Positions 54,772 through 62,592 of a stretch of 64,000 bases of DNA are shown here, in pieces. The notes under the pieces were generated by a model, which was given only the letters and a program-made list of their open reading frames with translations, was not told the DNA's origin and did not search any database. Location of the stretch: positions 1 through 64,000 of the forward strand of contig NZ_JAIOTY010000003.1 in the NCBI RefSeq assembly GCF_019931275.1. Reading direction: 5' to 3'. The DNA comes from Nitratidesulfovibrio sp. SRB-5. Lineage in GTDB: Bacteria > Desulfobacterota > Desulfovibrionia > Desulfovibrionales > Desulfovibrionaceae. Numbering within the stretch: the stretch's first letter is position 1; each line of letters begins with the position of its first letter. The translations under genes were made by a program, and so were the position numbers.

Positions 54772-56016
54772 ATGCACCGCCGCACGCCGCCCTTCGCGGG
54801 CGATTCCTGCGCCACCGGGGTCTGAGCGCCGCCGCAGGCCCCGGGCGGGGCCGCCGCGTCCCCTTCCGCCTCTTCTTTCCCGTCCGGGTGCGCACCCGGC
54901 GGGCATGCCCCTGCCGCACTGAGCCCGGCGGAACGGGCGCTGGTGGCCCGCGCCGTGCGCGACCGCTTCATCGCCGTGGCCCAGGGGCCGGAGGGCAAGT
55001 TCCGCTATCCGGTGGGTGACGCCGGGCTGGCTGGCCTTGGCTATGACGGGGCGCTGACCGACCGTCTGCCCGCCGCCGTGCGCGCCCATTTCTGCGGCGT
55101 GGGCAACCCCTTCGCCGCCGTGGACGCCTGCGTGTGGCCGCCGGTGTGCCTGCTGCCGCCACCGCCGCCCGCCGGATACCCCTCCGCTGCGGGCAGCGGC
55201 GTGCCCGGCGATATCTTTTGCGACATGCCGGACGCGGAACTGGATGCCCCGGTGCGCTTTGGCGACAATAGCGACGACGGGGCTGACAACGCGGCTGGTG
55301 ACGGCAGCCCCGCCGCCCCCCGCGACCGCTGCCTGCCGCCGGAACTGGCCGCCTGCCCGGTGCGCCCCGGAGATGCCGTGCTGGACGTGGGCTGCGGCGC
55401 GGGGGTGGACACCCTGTGCGCCGCCCTGCTGGCCGGGCCGGACGGCGCGGTGACCGGTGCCGACGCCAGCCCGCACATGCTGGACCGCGCCCGCGCCAAT
55501 CTGGCCGCCACCAATGCCGCAACGGCCCCAGTCACGCCCCCGGTGGGGCGCGTCCCGACCCCGTCCGGGCCAGACTTGTCCGGGCCAGACCCGTTGGGAC
55601 CAGACTTGTCCGGGCCAGACCCGTTGGGACCAGACCGCCAGTCCGCCCGGATCCGCTTCGTGGAAACCGGGGCCGAGTGCCTGCCCTTTGCCTCCGGCAG
55701 CTTCGACGTGGTCATTTCCAACGGGGTGTTCAGCCTGATAGTGGACAAGCCCGCCGCATTGCGCGAAATCCACAGGGTGCTGCGGCCCGGTGGCCGCCTG
55801 CGCCTAGCCGACCAGATGCTGGACGGTCCCGCCCCGCAGGGCGCGGACGTGGTGTCCAGCTGGTTTCGCTGACAGGGCGGCGCCGTACCGGGAACGGTGT
55901 TCCTGGCCATGCTCCGCGAGGCGGGATTTCACGATGCGGCCTGCCTGGGCCGCACCGGCTACCGCAGTTCGTCCGTCACCGAAGGAATGCTGTTCGCCGC
56001 CACCAGGGCGGAATAG
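54772..56016 (+). CDS. Candidate selenoprotein: SAM-dependent methyltransferase with two in-frame UGA codons
   Basis: One frame, 414 aa if both UGAs are read. ATG 54772 has GAGGA upstream. UGA-1 is at 54823 (residue 18), UGA-2 at 55870 (residue 367), stop TAG at 56014. A conventional call would be GTG 54943 to 55872. The fold is a class I methyltransferase: VLDVGCGAGVDT (203-214), GADASPHMLDRARANLAAT, VVISNGVFSLIVDKPAALRE and IHRVLRPGGRL. After UGA-2 the family C-terminus continues in frame (QGGAVPGTVFLAMLREAGF..TEGMLFAATRAE). UGA-2 falls where I expect the Cys of the W-x-x-C-x-GGA-like motif. Hairpins at 54837-54852 and 55888-55906 resemble bacterial SECIS. A 30-bp tandem repeat (DLSGPDPLGP twice) interrupts the domain. 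Alternatives: pseudogene or nonsense mutation. Confidence 0.65.
54837..54852 (+). promoter_or_regulatory. SECIS-like hairpin after UGA-1
   Basis: GGCCCC-GGGC-GGGGCC begins 11 nt after the UGA at 54823, with a possible bulged A and two more pairs below. Geometry is like the E. coli fdhF SECIS, but GC-rich DNA forms such hairpins easily. Confidence 0.3.
55888..55906 (+). promoter_or_regulatory. SECIS-like hairpin after UGA-2
   Basis: CCGGGAAC-GGT-GTTCCTGG: 8 bp with one G-U pair and a GGU apical loop, starting 15 nt after the UGA at 55870. A G/U loop at this distance is what bacterial SelB recognises. Confidence 0.45.
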
Positions 56017-56056
56017 CCCCGCCCGCGCGTCACGACACAGTACGGGAGAAACGCCC

Positions 56057-56422
56057 ATGACCACCCCGGCCGCCGCTTCCGGCCTGCCCGCCATCACCTG
56101 GGACGACTTCGAGAAGGTGGAACTGCGCACCGGCACCATCGTGCAGGTGGAACCGTTTCCAGAGGCCCGCAGCCCCGCGTGGAAGGTGTGGGCCGACTTC
56201 GGGCCGGGCATCGGCGTGCTGAAGTCCAGCGCGCGCATCACCCACCTGTACGAGGCGGACGACCTGCTGGGCCGCCAGATCATCGGCGTGGTGAACTTTC
56301 CGGCCCGGCAGATCGGGCCGTTCCGCTCGGAATTCCTGGTCACCGGCTTCGCGCAGGCGGACGGCAGCGTGGTGCTGGCCGTGCCGGAGCGGCCCGTGGA
56401 CAACGGCCTGAAGCTGGCCTAG
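56057..56422 (+). CDS. csaA: CsaA-like tRNA-binding-domain protein
   Basis: 121 aa; GGGAG lies before ATG 56057. The EMAP/Trbp111-type OB fold starts WDDFEKVELRTGTIVQVEPF and continues ARSPAWKVWADFGPGIGVLK, SSARITHLYEADDLLGRQII and VVNFPARQIGPFRSEFLVTG, all typical of CsaA (about 110 aa, homodimer). CsaA is described as a secretion-related chaperone and binds tRNA-like RNA. It lies 40 bp after the methyltransferase frame and may share its transcript. The stop codon sits within a tandem duplication. Confidence 0.93.
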   Translation: MTTPAAASGLPAITWDDFEKVELRTGTIVQVEPFPEARSPAWKVWADFGPGIGVLKSSARITHLYEADDLLGRQIIGVVNFPARQIGPFRSEFLVTGFAQADGSVVLAVPERPVDNGLKLA

Positions 56423-56457
56423 GCGACATCCGGCCTGAAGCCGGCCCAGGCAACATC
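56404..56457. repeat. 27-bp tandem duplication across the csaA stop codon
   Basis: Copies 56404-56430 and 56431-56457 are adjacent and differ at three positions. The first carries the TAG stop, which reads CAG in the second. Confidence 0.9.
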
Positions 56458-56550
56458 CGGATTGTCCTTTCGCCCGTTGGCGCTGTTGAGCACGCCGTCT
56501 CCAGCCCAACGGATTTCCGACATCATCCCCATGCATTGCAAGGTTTTTTC

Positions 56551-58740
56551 ATGACCAGCCAAGCCGACACCCCCGCCGCCAGCAACGCCCCCCATCAGCC
56601 CCATCAACAGGACCAGATCGCCGGGGCCGACCGATCCGACCAACCCAACCGGCCCATTCGGCCCATCCGGCCCGTGCGCTACGTCATGGGCGTGGACACC
56701 GGCGGCACCTGCACCGACGCCGTGCTGGTGGACGCCGCCACCCACCGGGTGGTGGCATCGGCCAAGCGGCCCACCACCCATCACGACCTTGGCCGGGGCA
56801 TGGCCGGGGCCATGGCCGCCGCGCTGGCCTCGTCCGGCCTGCCCGCCAGCGCCGTGGACCTGGTCTCCGTGTCCACCACCCTCGCCACCAACGCCGTGGT
56901 GGAAGGGCAGGGGGCCGAGGTGGGGCTGTTCATCATCGGCTACGCCGGGCGCATCACCGTGCCCTGCGCCTCCATGGACGCCATCCCTGGCGGTCACAAG
57001 CTGGACGGCTCGGAAGAGGAGCCGCTGGCGCTGAACCGGCTGGTGGACGCCATCCGCCTGATGCAGAACCGGGTGGACGCCTACGCCGTGTGCGGCATGA
57101 TGAGCTTCGTGAACCCGGCCCACGAACTGGTGGCGGAGCGGGCCATCGGCATGGTGGACCCCAAGCCGGTGTTCTGCTCGCATCTGGCCAGTTCGCGCGC
57201 GGGCATGAAGGAGCGCGCGGCCACGGCGGTGCTCAACGCCCGCCTGCTGCCGGTGATGCGCCGTTTTCTGGACGGGGTGCGCACCGCGCTGGAGGATCTG
57301 GGCATTGCCGCCCCGGTGGTGGTGGTGCGCGGCGACGCCACGGCCATGCCCATGGACGCGGCCCTGCGCAACGCATCTGCCACCGTGGCCAGCGGCCCCG
57401 CCGCCATGGCCGGGTACGGCGCGGCGCATGCAGCCAGCAGGCTGCCAAATGGAAATGATGACGCCGGCAGGCTGCCAAATGGGGATGAAGACGCCGGAAA
57501 CGCGGACGGAAAGGAACACGCGATACCGGCAGGCGCAAACGCGGGCAAGGACGTGGCTTCGCCCGCCACGGCCCCGAACACATCGCCGGATGCATCGGCA
57601 AACACCGGCACCCCGCCACCGCCGGACGCCCTCATCGTGGACGTGGGCGGCACCACCACCGACGTCACCCTGCTGCGCCGGGGCCGCCCGGTCATCCAGG
57701 CCGACGGCATGGTGGTGGGCGACTGGGAAACCCACGTGGAAGCCGTGGAAATGTTCACTGTGGGCGTGGGGGGCGACAGCCTGGTGCGACCGGATGCGGA
57801 CGGCACGCTGTCCGTGGGGCCGTTGCGGGTGGTGCCGCTGTGCATGGCCGGTCCCCTGCCGGACCCGGCACAATGGCTGCGCGCCGGGGGTCTGGCGCGG
57901 TGCATCTGTCCCGCGCGCCGTGAGGACGCATGCGATGAAAAGGAGGGGGCTGCCCAGTCCGCGCCATCCGCCCCGTCCGCTCCATCAGGCCCATTCGCTG
58001 ACGCCGCCGAACGCGCTGTGCTGGACCACCTGAACGCCCACGGCCCCACCCCGGCGGGCGACCTGCTACGCGCGCTGCGCCTGCCGGAAAGCACGCTGGA
58101 GCGGGCCATCGACCGGCTGGCGCGCCAGCGTGCCGTGCAGGTGGCCGGGTTCACCCCCACAGATGCCCTGCACGTGCTGGGCCTGCTGGATCTTTCCGAT
58201 GTGCCTGATCTGCCGCCCGGAGCGGGCAATGCCGCCGCCGCACTGGCCGGGGCGCGGGCGCTGGCCGCACTGCTGCCGCCCGTTGCGGGGGGCGAGGATG
58301 TCCGGGGCAAGGACGCGCGGGGTGATGCCGAGGCCGGGGCGGAGACCGCCGCCGCGTCGGCAACCGTTCCCGGCGCTCTGCACACCACGCCCAATACCTC
58401 GCCCAATACCCCACCCAACACCCCACAGGACGCGGCCCGCGCCGTGCTGGCCGCCGCCAGCCAGCGCATTGAGGATGCCGTGGTCCAGCATGTGGCCCGG
58501 CGCGAGGTGGGCGGCAACTTCGCGGCCTATCTGGCCCAGCGGCACCGGCATGCCCTGCTGCGGGTCAACGTGTCGCTGGGGGTGCCCATGGTGGGCATCG
58601 GCGCGGCATCGCGCCACCTGCTGCCAGCCGTGGCGCGTGCGCTGGGCACAACGGTTACCTTTCCGGCCCGCTACGACGTGGGCAACGCCCTGGGGGCGGC
58701 CCTGCTGGCGCTGGGTGAAGGGCATGCCGCCGGGGCGTGA
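56551..58740 (+). CDS. Hydantoinase/oxoprolinase family protein (HyuA-like)
   Basis: 729 aa; AAGG lies 7 nt before the ATG. The ASKHA ATPase fold shows phosphate-1 VMGVDTGGTCTDAVLVD (Asp49), STTLATNAVVEGQGAEVGLF, and phosphate-2 LIVDVGGTTTDVTLL (from Asp364) with the metal/ATP-binding pattern. FTVGVGGDSLVRPDADG and a C-terminal glycine-rich region (RYDVGNALGAALLALG) complete it. Low-complexity insertions (two copies of RLPNGxxDAG near 295-315, then Thr/Pro/Asn-rich NTSPNTPPNTPQD near 615) are unusual. It would hydrolyse a cyclic amide or carboxylate ring using ATP. No HyuB partner is adjacent, so the substrate is open. Confidence 0.85.
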   Translation: MTSQADTPAASNAPHQPHQQDQIAGADRSDQPNRPIRPIRPVRYVMGVDTGGTCTDAVLVDAATHRVVASAKRPTTHHDLGRGMAGAMAAALASSGLPASAVDLVSVSTTLATNAVVEGQGAEVGLFIIGYAGRITVPCASMDAIPGGHKLDGSEEEPLALNRLVDAIRLMQNRVDAYAVCGMMSFVNPAHELVAERAIGMVDPKPVFCSHLASSRAGMKERAATAVLNARLLPVMRRFLDGVRTALEDLGIAAPVVVVRGDATAMPMDAALRNASATVASGPAAMAGYGAAHAASRLPNGNDDAGRLPNGDEDAGNADGKEHAIPAGANAGKDVASPATAPNTSPDASANTGTPPPPDALIVDVGGTTTDVTLLRRGRPVIQADGMVVGDWETHVEAVEMFTVGVGGDSLVRPDADGTLSVGPLRVVPLCMAGPLPDPAQWLRAGGLARCICPARREDACDEKEGAAQSAPSAPSAPSGPFADAAERAVLDHLNAHGPTPAGDLLRALRLPESTLERAIDRLARQRAVQVAGFTPTDALHVLGLLDLSDVPDLPPGAGNAAAALAGARALAALLPPVAGGEDVRGKDARGDAEAGAETAAASATVPGALHTTPNTSPNTPPNTPQDAARAVLAAASQRIEDAVVQHVARREVGGNFAAYLAQRHRHALLRVNVSLGVPMVGIGAASRHLLPAVARALGTTVTFPARYDVGNALGAALLALGEGHAAGA

Positions 58741-59184
58741 CGCGACGGCTCCGCCGCGCGAACGCTGCGGGTGGCAAGATGACGGGGCGACGGGCACACA
58801 CACGCCGACAATACACACGAAATCCAAGCGGCCCCCACGGGGGCACTGGACAAGGCGTGGCCCCGGCTCCAACGGCAATGGTGGCGTCAATGCCGGGAAC
58901 AGCGGGCCGCAACGAACGGCAACAGACATCCCTGCCGCGCGCGTCCGCGCCCCAGCCCGCGCGGGTGGTGCGCCATCCGCATGCCGCCATCTTGACGCGC
59001 GCCCCCCTTTCAGCGCACCGTCACAGGACTGGACTGGGCAGGGCGGAGCGGGCCAGACATCTGCCCCACCGCGCGCAGCCCCGCAACGCGCGCTGCGCAT
59101 CCTGCCGGGACGCCCGCAACCATCCGAGACGTCCTCAACCACCGTCACGCACCACCGCCGCCACGCGGCGCGCAAGGATACCCC
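58741..59184. other. Gene-free region
   Basis: 444 bp. It holds a short hairpin GCCCCC-AC-GGGGGC at 58831-58844 without T-run, possibly a weak terminator for the hydantoinase gene. Nothing else supportable. Confidence 0.4.
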
Positions 59185-59610
59185 ATGCACAGCCACGATC
59201 CTTTCCAGCCCCCCACATCCGATGCCTGCGGCTGCGGCCACGATCACGCCCATGACCACGACTGCCAGTGCGCCACCGGGGCGCACCGTCCGTCCTGCTT
59301 CGACGCCGCGCTGGAAGTGGCCAGCGAATGCGAGGACTGCCGCGTGGTGCACGCCTGGCTGCACCTGCACGGCAAATGGGTGCTGCACGCCTGGGGAGAA
59401 ACCGACGAGGCCGTGTACGACCTGACGGAAACCCGCAACCCGCAGCCCCGCGCAGACTACTACGCCCGCAACGGCGTGACCGAAGAACGCCTGCGCCGCT
59501 ACGGCAGGGTGGAATTCTTCACCATCATGGCGGACACCGGCAGCTTCGGCCCCTTCGACACCGCCTTCTTCTTCGCGCCGGAAAGCGACACCGACCCGCT
59601 GATGCGGTAG
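59185..59610 (+). CDS. Small protein with His/Cys-rich N-terminus, function unknown
   Basis: 141 aa; AAGGA lies 6 nt before the ATG. The first 40 residues have a dense metal-binding look: CGCGHDHAHDHDCQC and then CFDAALEVASECEDC. The rest is a small alpha/beta domain (VVHAWLHLHGKWVLHAWGET, YDLTETRNPQPRADYYARNG, RVEFFTIMADTGSFGPFDTA). No family recognised with certainty. The His-rich tail resembles metallochaperone or metal-storage extensions (inference). It has its own terminator-like hairpin downstream. Confidence 0.72.
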   Translation: MHSHDPFQPPTSDACGCGHDHAHDHDCQCATGAHRPSCFDAALEVASECEDCRVVHAWLHLHGKWVLHAWGETDEAVYDLTETRNPQPRADYYARNGVTEERLRRYGRVEFFTIMADTGSFGPFDTAFFFAPESDTDPLMR

Positions 59611-59659
59611 CCCGCGCACCGACCTGCGCGTCCACGTCACCCCATCTCCTGCAAACACC

Positions 59660-59690
59660 ACGGGCCGAAGGATCACTCCTCCGGCCCGTT
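59660..59690. terminator. Terminator hairpin with conserved loop GATCACTCC
   Basis: ACGGGCCG-A-AGGA-TCAC-TCCT-C-CGGCCCGT, then TTTGCG. The same GGATCACTCCTCCGGCC core recurs at 62480-62503. It lies between convergent genes. Confidence 0.75.
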
Positions 59691-59793
59691 TGCGTGGTTT
59701 CACCCCATGTTCCCAGTCCGGCAACCGCACGCGACCTGTCCGGACGTCTGGTGGTATCCTTTCCCGCGCCCGCCTGTCCCCGGCATGCGCCGC

Positions 59794-60609
59794 TTATTGC
59801 GGCCCACCCTCCACCGCCGCCGGAATGTCATCCTTGTCCGGACGGGCGCAACCCACGGCCAGCAGGTCCACCACGCGGTGGGGGTCGGTATCCCGTACCA
59901 GCGCGACCACCCGGTACCGCTCGCAGGAAGGCATGGTGCGCCCCACGGGGGTATGCGCGAACCGCTCCAACCCGTCGAGAAACTGGCCCTCCTCATCCCC
60001 GACGATATCGAAATTGCCCATGCTGCCGCCGGAATAGGCCCCCGTCATTTCCACCGTCACCAGACGGGCGCGCCGCACCAGTTCCACCTCGTGCAATTCC
60101 GAGGGCATGACCATCTGCCACCATGAGGGGTCTCGCGTGCCTTTGCCTCGGACCCGGCATACGTCACCTTCCGCACACACGGCCCGCACCTTGCTTTCCA
60201 GAGGAAAACCTTCGGGAATTACCAGATTGTCCTCCGTGACCTGCGGGGAGCTCAAAAACAGATAGCCATCCGTCTGCCTGCCAAGAACGCCTGTTACGTC
60301 GAAATCCCCAGGTGTTGCTGCCACAAGACGCCGCACCGAACTGACAAGGACAAACTCGTTGCCAAGGCGCTCTATTTTTTTTTCTACACCCACTATACGG
60401 CACAGATCACCGAATGCGCAGACTGCATGGATACTACGCGTAACTCGTGGGTCAATCCCCAGCCCGGAGCTTGTCCCAGAGTAATATATCGATCCCCTGC
60501 TCACTATTCCTGTGCGGGAAACATGTCCTTCATCACATGATGCATCGCCTTGTGCATAGAAGAGAAAAAAAACAAGCATTGCAAAATGCGCAATCCTACT
60601 CCTCACCAC
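59794..60609 (-). CDS. Secreted protein, candidate immunity protein of the adjacent lysozyme-like effector
   Basis: 271 aa from GTG 60609, with GGAGG 7 nt upstream, overlapping the upstream gene's end by 14 bp. An N-terminal signal peptide (IAHFAMLVFFLFYAQGDA) predicts export. The mature part has regularly spaced cysteines in VCAFGDLCRIVG and VCAEGDVCRVRG, indicating an internal duplication of a domain of about 90 aa. No known family. Lower GC and a richer mix of codons than flanking genes suggest acquisition. A periplasmic protein translationally coupled to a peptidoglycan-hydrolase-like protein fits an immunity role, but this is inference. Confidence 0.7.
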   Translation of the reverse strand: MVRSRIAHFAMLVFFLFYAQGDASCDEGHVSRTGIVSRGSIYYSGTSSGLGIDPRVTRSIHAVCAFGDLCRIVGVEKKIERLGNEFVLVSSVRRLVAATPGDFDVTGVLGRQTDGYLFLSSPQVTEDNLVIPEGFPLESKVRAVCAEGDVCRVRGKGTRDPSWWQMVMPSELHEVELVRRARLVTVEMTGAYSGGSMGNFDIVGDEEGQFLDGLERFAHTPVGRTMPSCERYRVVALVRDTDPHRVVDLLAVGCARPDKDDIPAAVEGGPQ

Positions 60610-62119
60610 CTGAAGCCTCCGCTTTGGGTTCCAATGCTTGCTGGAGATTTTTCAAATTCCCATTAAACTCGTAGTCAACTCTTTTCTCAACTTCAGTATC
60701 CCCCTTATACCCCGTCTTGAACGCCTTACCCAATACATCCAACTGCTCTTCCACACCCATCTTCCTCAGTGTGTCGCTATCCGGAAGATGCTTCACCACG
60801 TTTTTCGAAAATGCGTTCGGCCCTCTGAGTACCCCCATGGAGTACGCCGCATTTTGAATGACCTCCGATCCAGTATCAAGCCCTGCTTTTTCAAAGGCTT
60901 TCAGTGTCGGTTGGTAATGCGTCCTCTGAATAAACGCCTCGTTGGCGGCGGCCAACGCGTCAGGATGCTTGCGGGCCATTTCCGGCCATGCGGCGGCAAT
61001 GGCCTTGGGGTCGTCCTTCAGTGCTCGGTATTCTTCCGGCAGGTTCGCCGCTTCACGGCTTTTCATGAAATCTCCCAGCGTCCCCCCGGTCAACTGGTAC
61101 GGCCCGCACGACCCCGATTGGGATACGGTTTCCAATCCCTTGGCCGTGGTTTCGTGCAAGGCGGTGATGTCGCCGGGCTTGCGGTAGTAGTCCAGTATCT
61201 TGTCCGGCCGCAGGATGTTCTTCGAAGGGTCGGCGAAATCCTCCAATGGCGGGGTACGGCGGCCCGGCGTGGCCTTGCCGCCTGCTGATCCGCGTCCTGC
61301 GCCGCCCCCCGCATCCATGGCGCTGCGGTTCTGCCGGGCGCTGCCGTTGCGGTTGGCCGCCATCAGGGTGCCCGCAAAGGGATCATCCTGCGTTTCCCGC
61401 GTCGGGGCCGTGCCGCCGCGCAGCGCCAGATCGTCGTCGCTCGTCGCATCCGGTGCGCCGGGCCATTGCCGCAACATTGCGTCAACGCGGGGCGAACGCT
61501 CCTGCCCGGCAGAAGGCGTACGCCGCTGCCAAGGATGCACGTCCTGCGGAAAGGCCGCCTCCATGGCGCGTTCCCACCAACGCGTGCCCGGCGCGTTGTT
61601 ACGTTCGGGGACGGAGCCGCTTCCGGCGTTGTGCGAAAGCGGAACCAACTCGCCCCTGGTTTCGGCAGTGCCCGGCAAGGTGCGCTCTTCACCTGTCACC
61701 TCGCGGAGCCTGGGAAGCCGCCTCTCCTTTTCGGTCTCCGGAATCTGCCGTTCCAACTGCGGGACGTTCCTGCGTTCGAAAATGTCGCGCATGCGTTCTT
61801 CCTGCAACACGTCGTACCCCCGGTCGCGGGGCTGCCGGAACCCGGCATAATCTTGCAGTTCGTGAACGCCGGTGTCGTCGAACATGGTGCGCTGGAAGCG
61901 CTGCCGCCAGTCCTTGTCCTCGTCGTCGGGCAACATGCCCTGCCCGTCGTGGCCAAAGGCGTCGATGGTGCGGATGCCCTGTACCAGTTCTCCATACCAA
62001 TCCTGCATGGTGCGCGCCGAACGGGCGCGGCCCACCGCCCCTTCCAGCGAACCCGCCAGCTTGCGGCGGCGGGGGTCGTCAGCGTTCTTCAGTCCGGACG
62101 TGAACAAGCCGGAGGTCAT
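60596..62119 (-). CDS. Lysozyme/chitosanase-fold-like protein, candidate peptidoglycan-targeting effector
   Basis: 507 aa from ATG 62119, with GGAGG upstream. Residues 1-290 are charged, Arg/Glu/Pro-rich and apparently disordered (repeated RRxxP and ERxLP segments), with no signal peptide. The C-terminal domain (about 305-450) resembles phage-type peptidoglycan hydrolases: SQSGSCGPYQLTGGTLGDFM (Tyr341), W-rich WPEMARKHPDALAAANEAFI, QRTHYQPTLKAFEKAGLDTG and VIQNAAYSMGVLRGPNAFSK. Catalytic residues cannot be assigned; the Glu just before SQSGSC (GLETV) is a candidate. GC drops over the last 350 bp. A polymorphic N-terminus plus hydrolase, coupled to an exported partner, suggests an antibacterial effector or a phage-derived lysin. 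Confidence 0.65.
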   Translation of the reverse strand: MTSGLFTSGLKNADDPRRRKLAGSLEGAVGRARSARTMQDWYGELVQGIRTIDAFGHDGQGMLPDDEDKDWRQRFQRTMFDDTGVHELQDYAGFRQPRDRGYDVLQEERMRDIFERRNVPQLERQIPETEKERRLPRLREVTGEERTLPGTAETRGELVPLSHNAGSGSVPERNNAPGTRWWERAMEAAFPQDVHPWQRRTPSAGQERSPRVDAMLRQWPGAPDATSDDDLALRGGTAPTRETQDDPFAGTLMAANRNGSARQNRSAMDAGGGAGRGSAGGKATPGRRTPPLEDFADPSKNILRPDKILDYYRKPGDITALHETTAKGLETVSQSGSCGPYQLTGGTLGDFMKSREAANLPEEYRALKDDPKAIAAAWPEMARKHPDALAAANEAFIQRTHYQPTLKAFEKAGLDTGSEVIQNAAYSMGVLRGPNAFSKNVVKHLPDSDTLRKMGVEEQLDVLGKAFKTGYKGDTEVEKRVDYEFNGNLKNLQQALEPKAEASGGEE

Positions 62120-62592
62120 ACGCGCCTCCGTGTATAGATGGATGTGATGCTTGGGACCCCATAAGGCGTGCCAACGTGGCGCAGGCAAAGCGGCGGGGCG
62201 GGTTGCAGGCGCCCCGCCGCCAGAGGAAATGCACGCCCCAATGGCGCGGAGTCAGCGTATCCCATGCCTTGCGGGCACATCCGGCCACAGGGGGATCGGA
62301 AGGGGGTTGCGGGGTGGTCCCAAGGGTGCCCGGACATGACGCAAAAAACATAAAACGATGCGAAAGGACGTGTCGGGGCACACGGCATGAAATCCGCCAC
62401 GTACCCGGCAACACGCACACTGGGCAGCCGAACAGCCGCCTGCCCCCCCCCACGCCATCTCTCTGGCACAAACGCAACGGGCCGGAGGATCACTCCTCCG
62501 GCCGTGCCATGCCTTCCATATTCCTATGCCGTGCCCTGCCTGCCCCGGCTCCGCCCCAGCCCTGCACACCCCGACTTCACCCAGCCCCGTTC
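62120..62592. other. Gene-free region between MocR-type regulator and effector gene
   Basis: 473 bp, containing the hairpin at 62480-62503 and an AT-rich patch (62338-62365) that may hold the effector promoter. Nothing else supportable. Confidence 0.4.
62480..62503 (-). terminator. Terminator hairpin, second copy of the GATCACTCC family
   Basis: GGCCGGAGGA-TCAC-TCCTCCGGCC, a perfect 10-bp stem, about 90 bp past the stop of the MocR-type gene. On the minus strand CGTTGCGTTTG follows. Confidence 0.65.
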
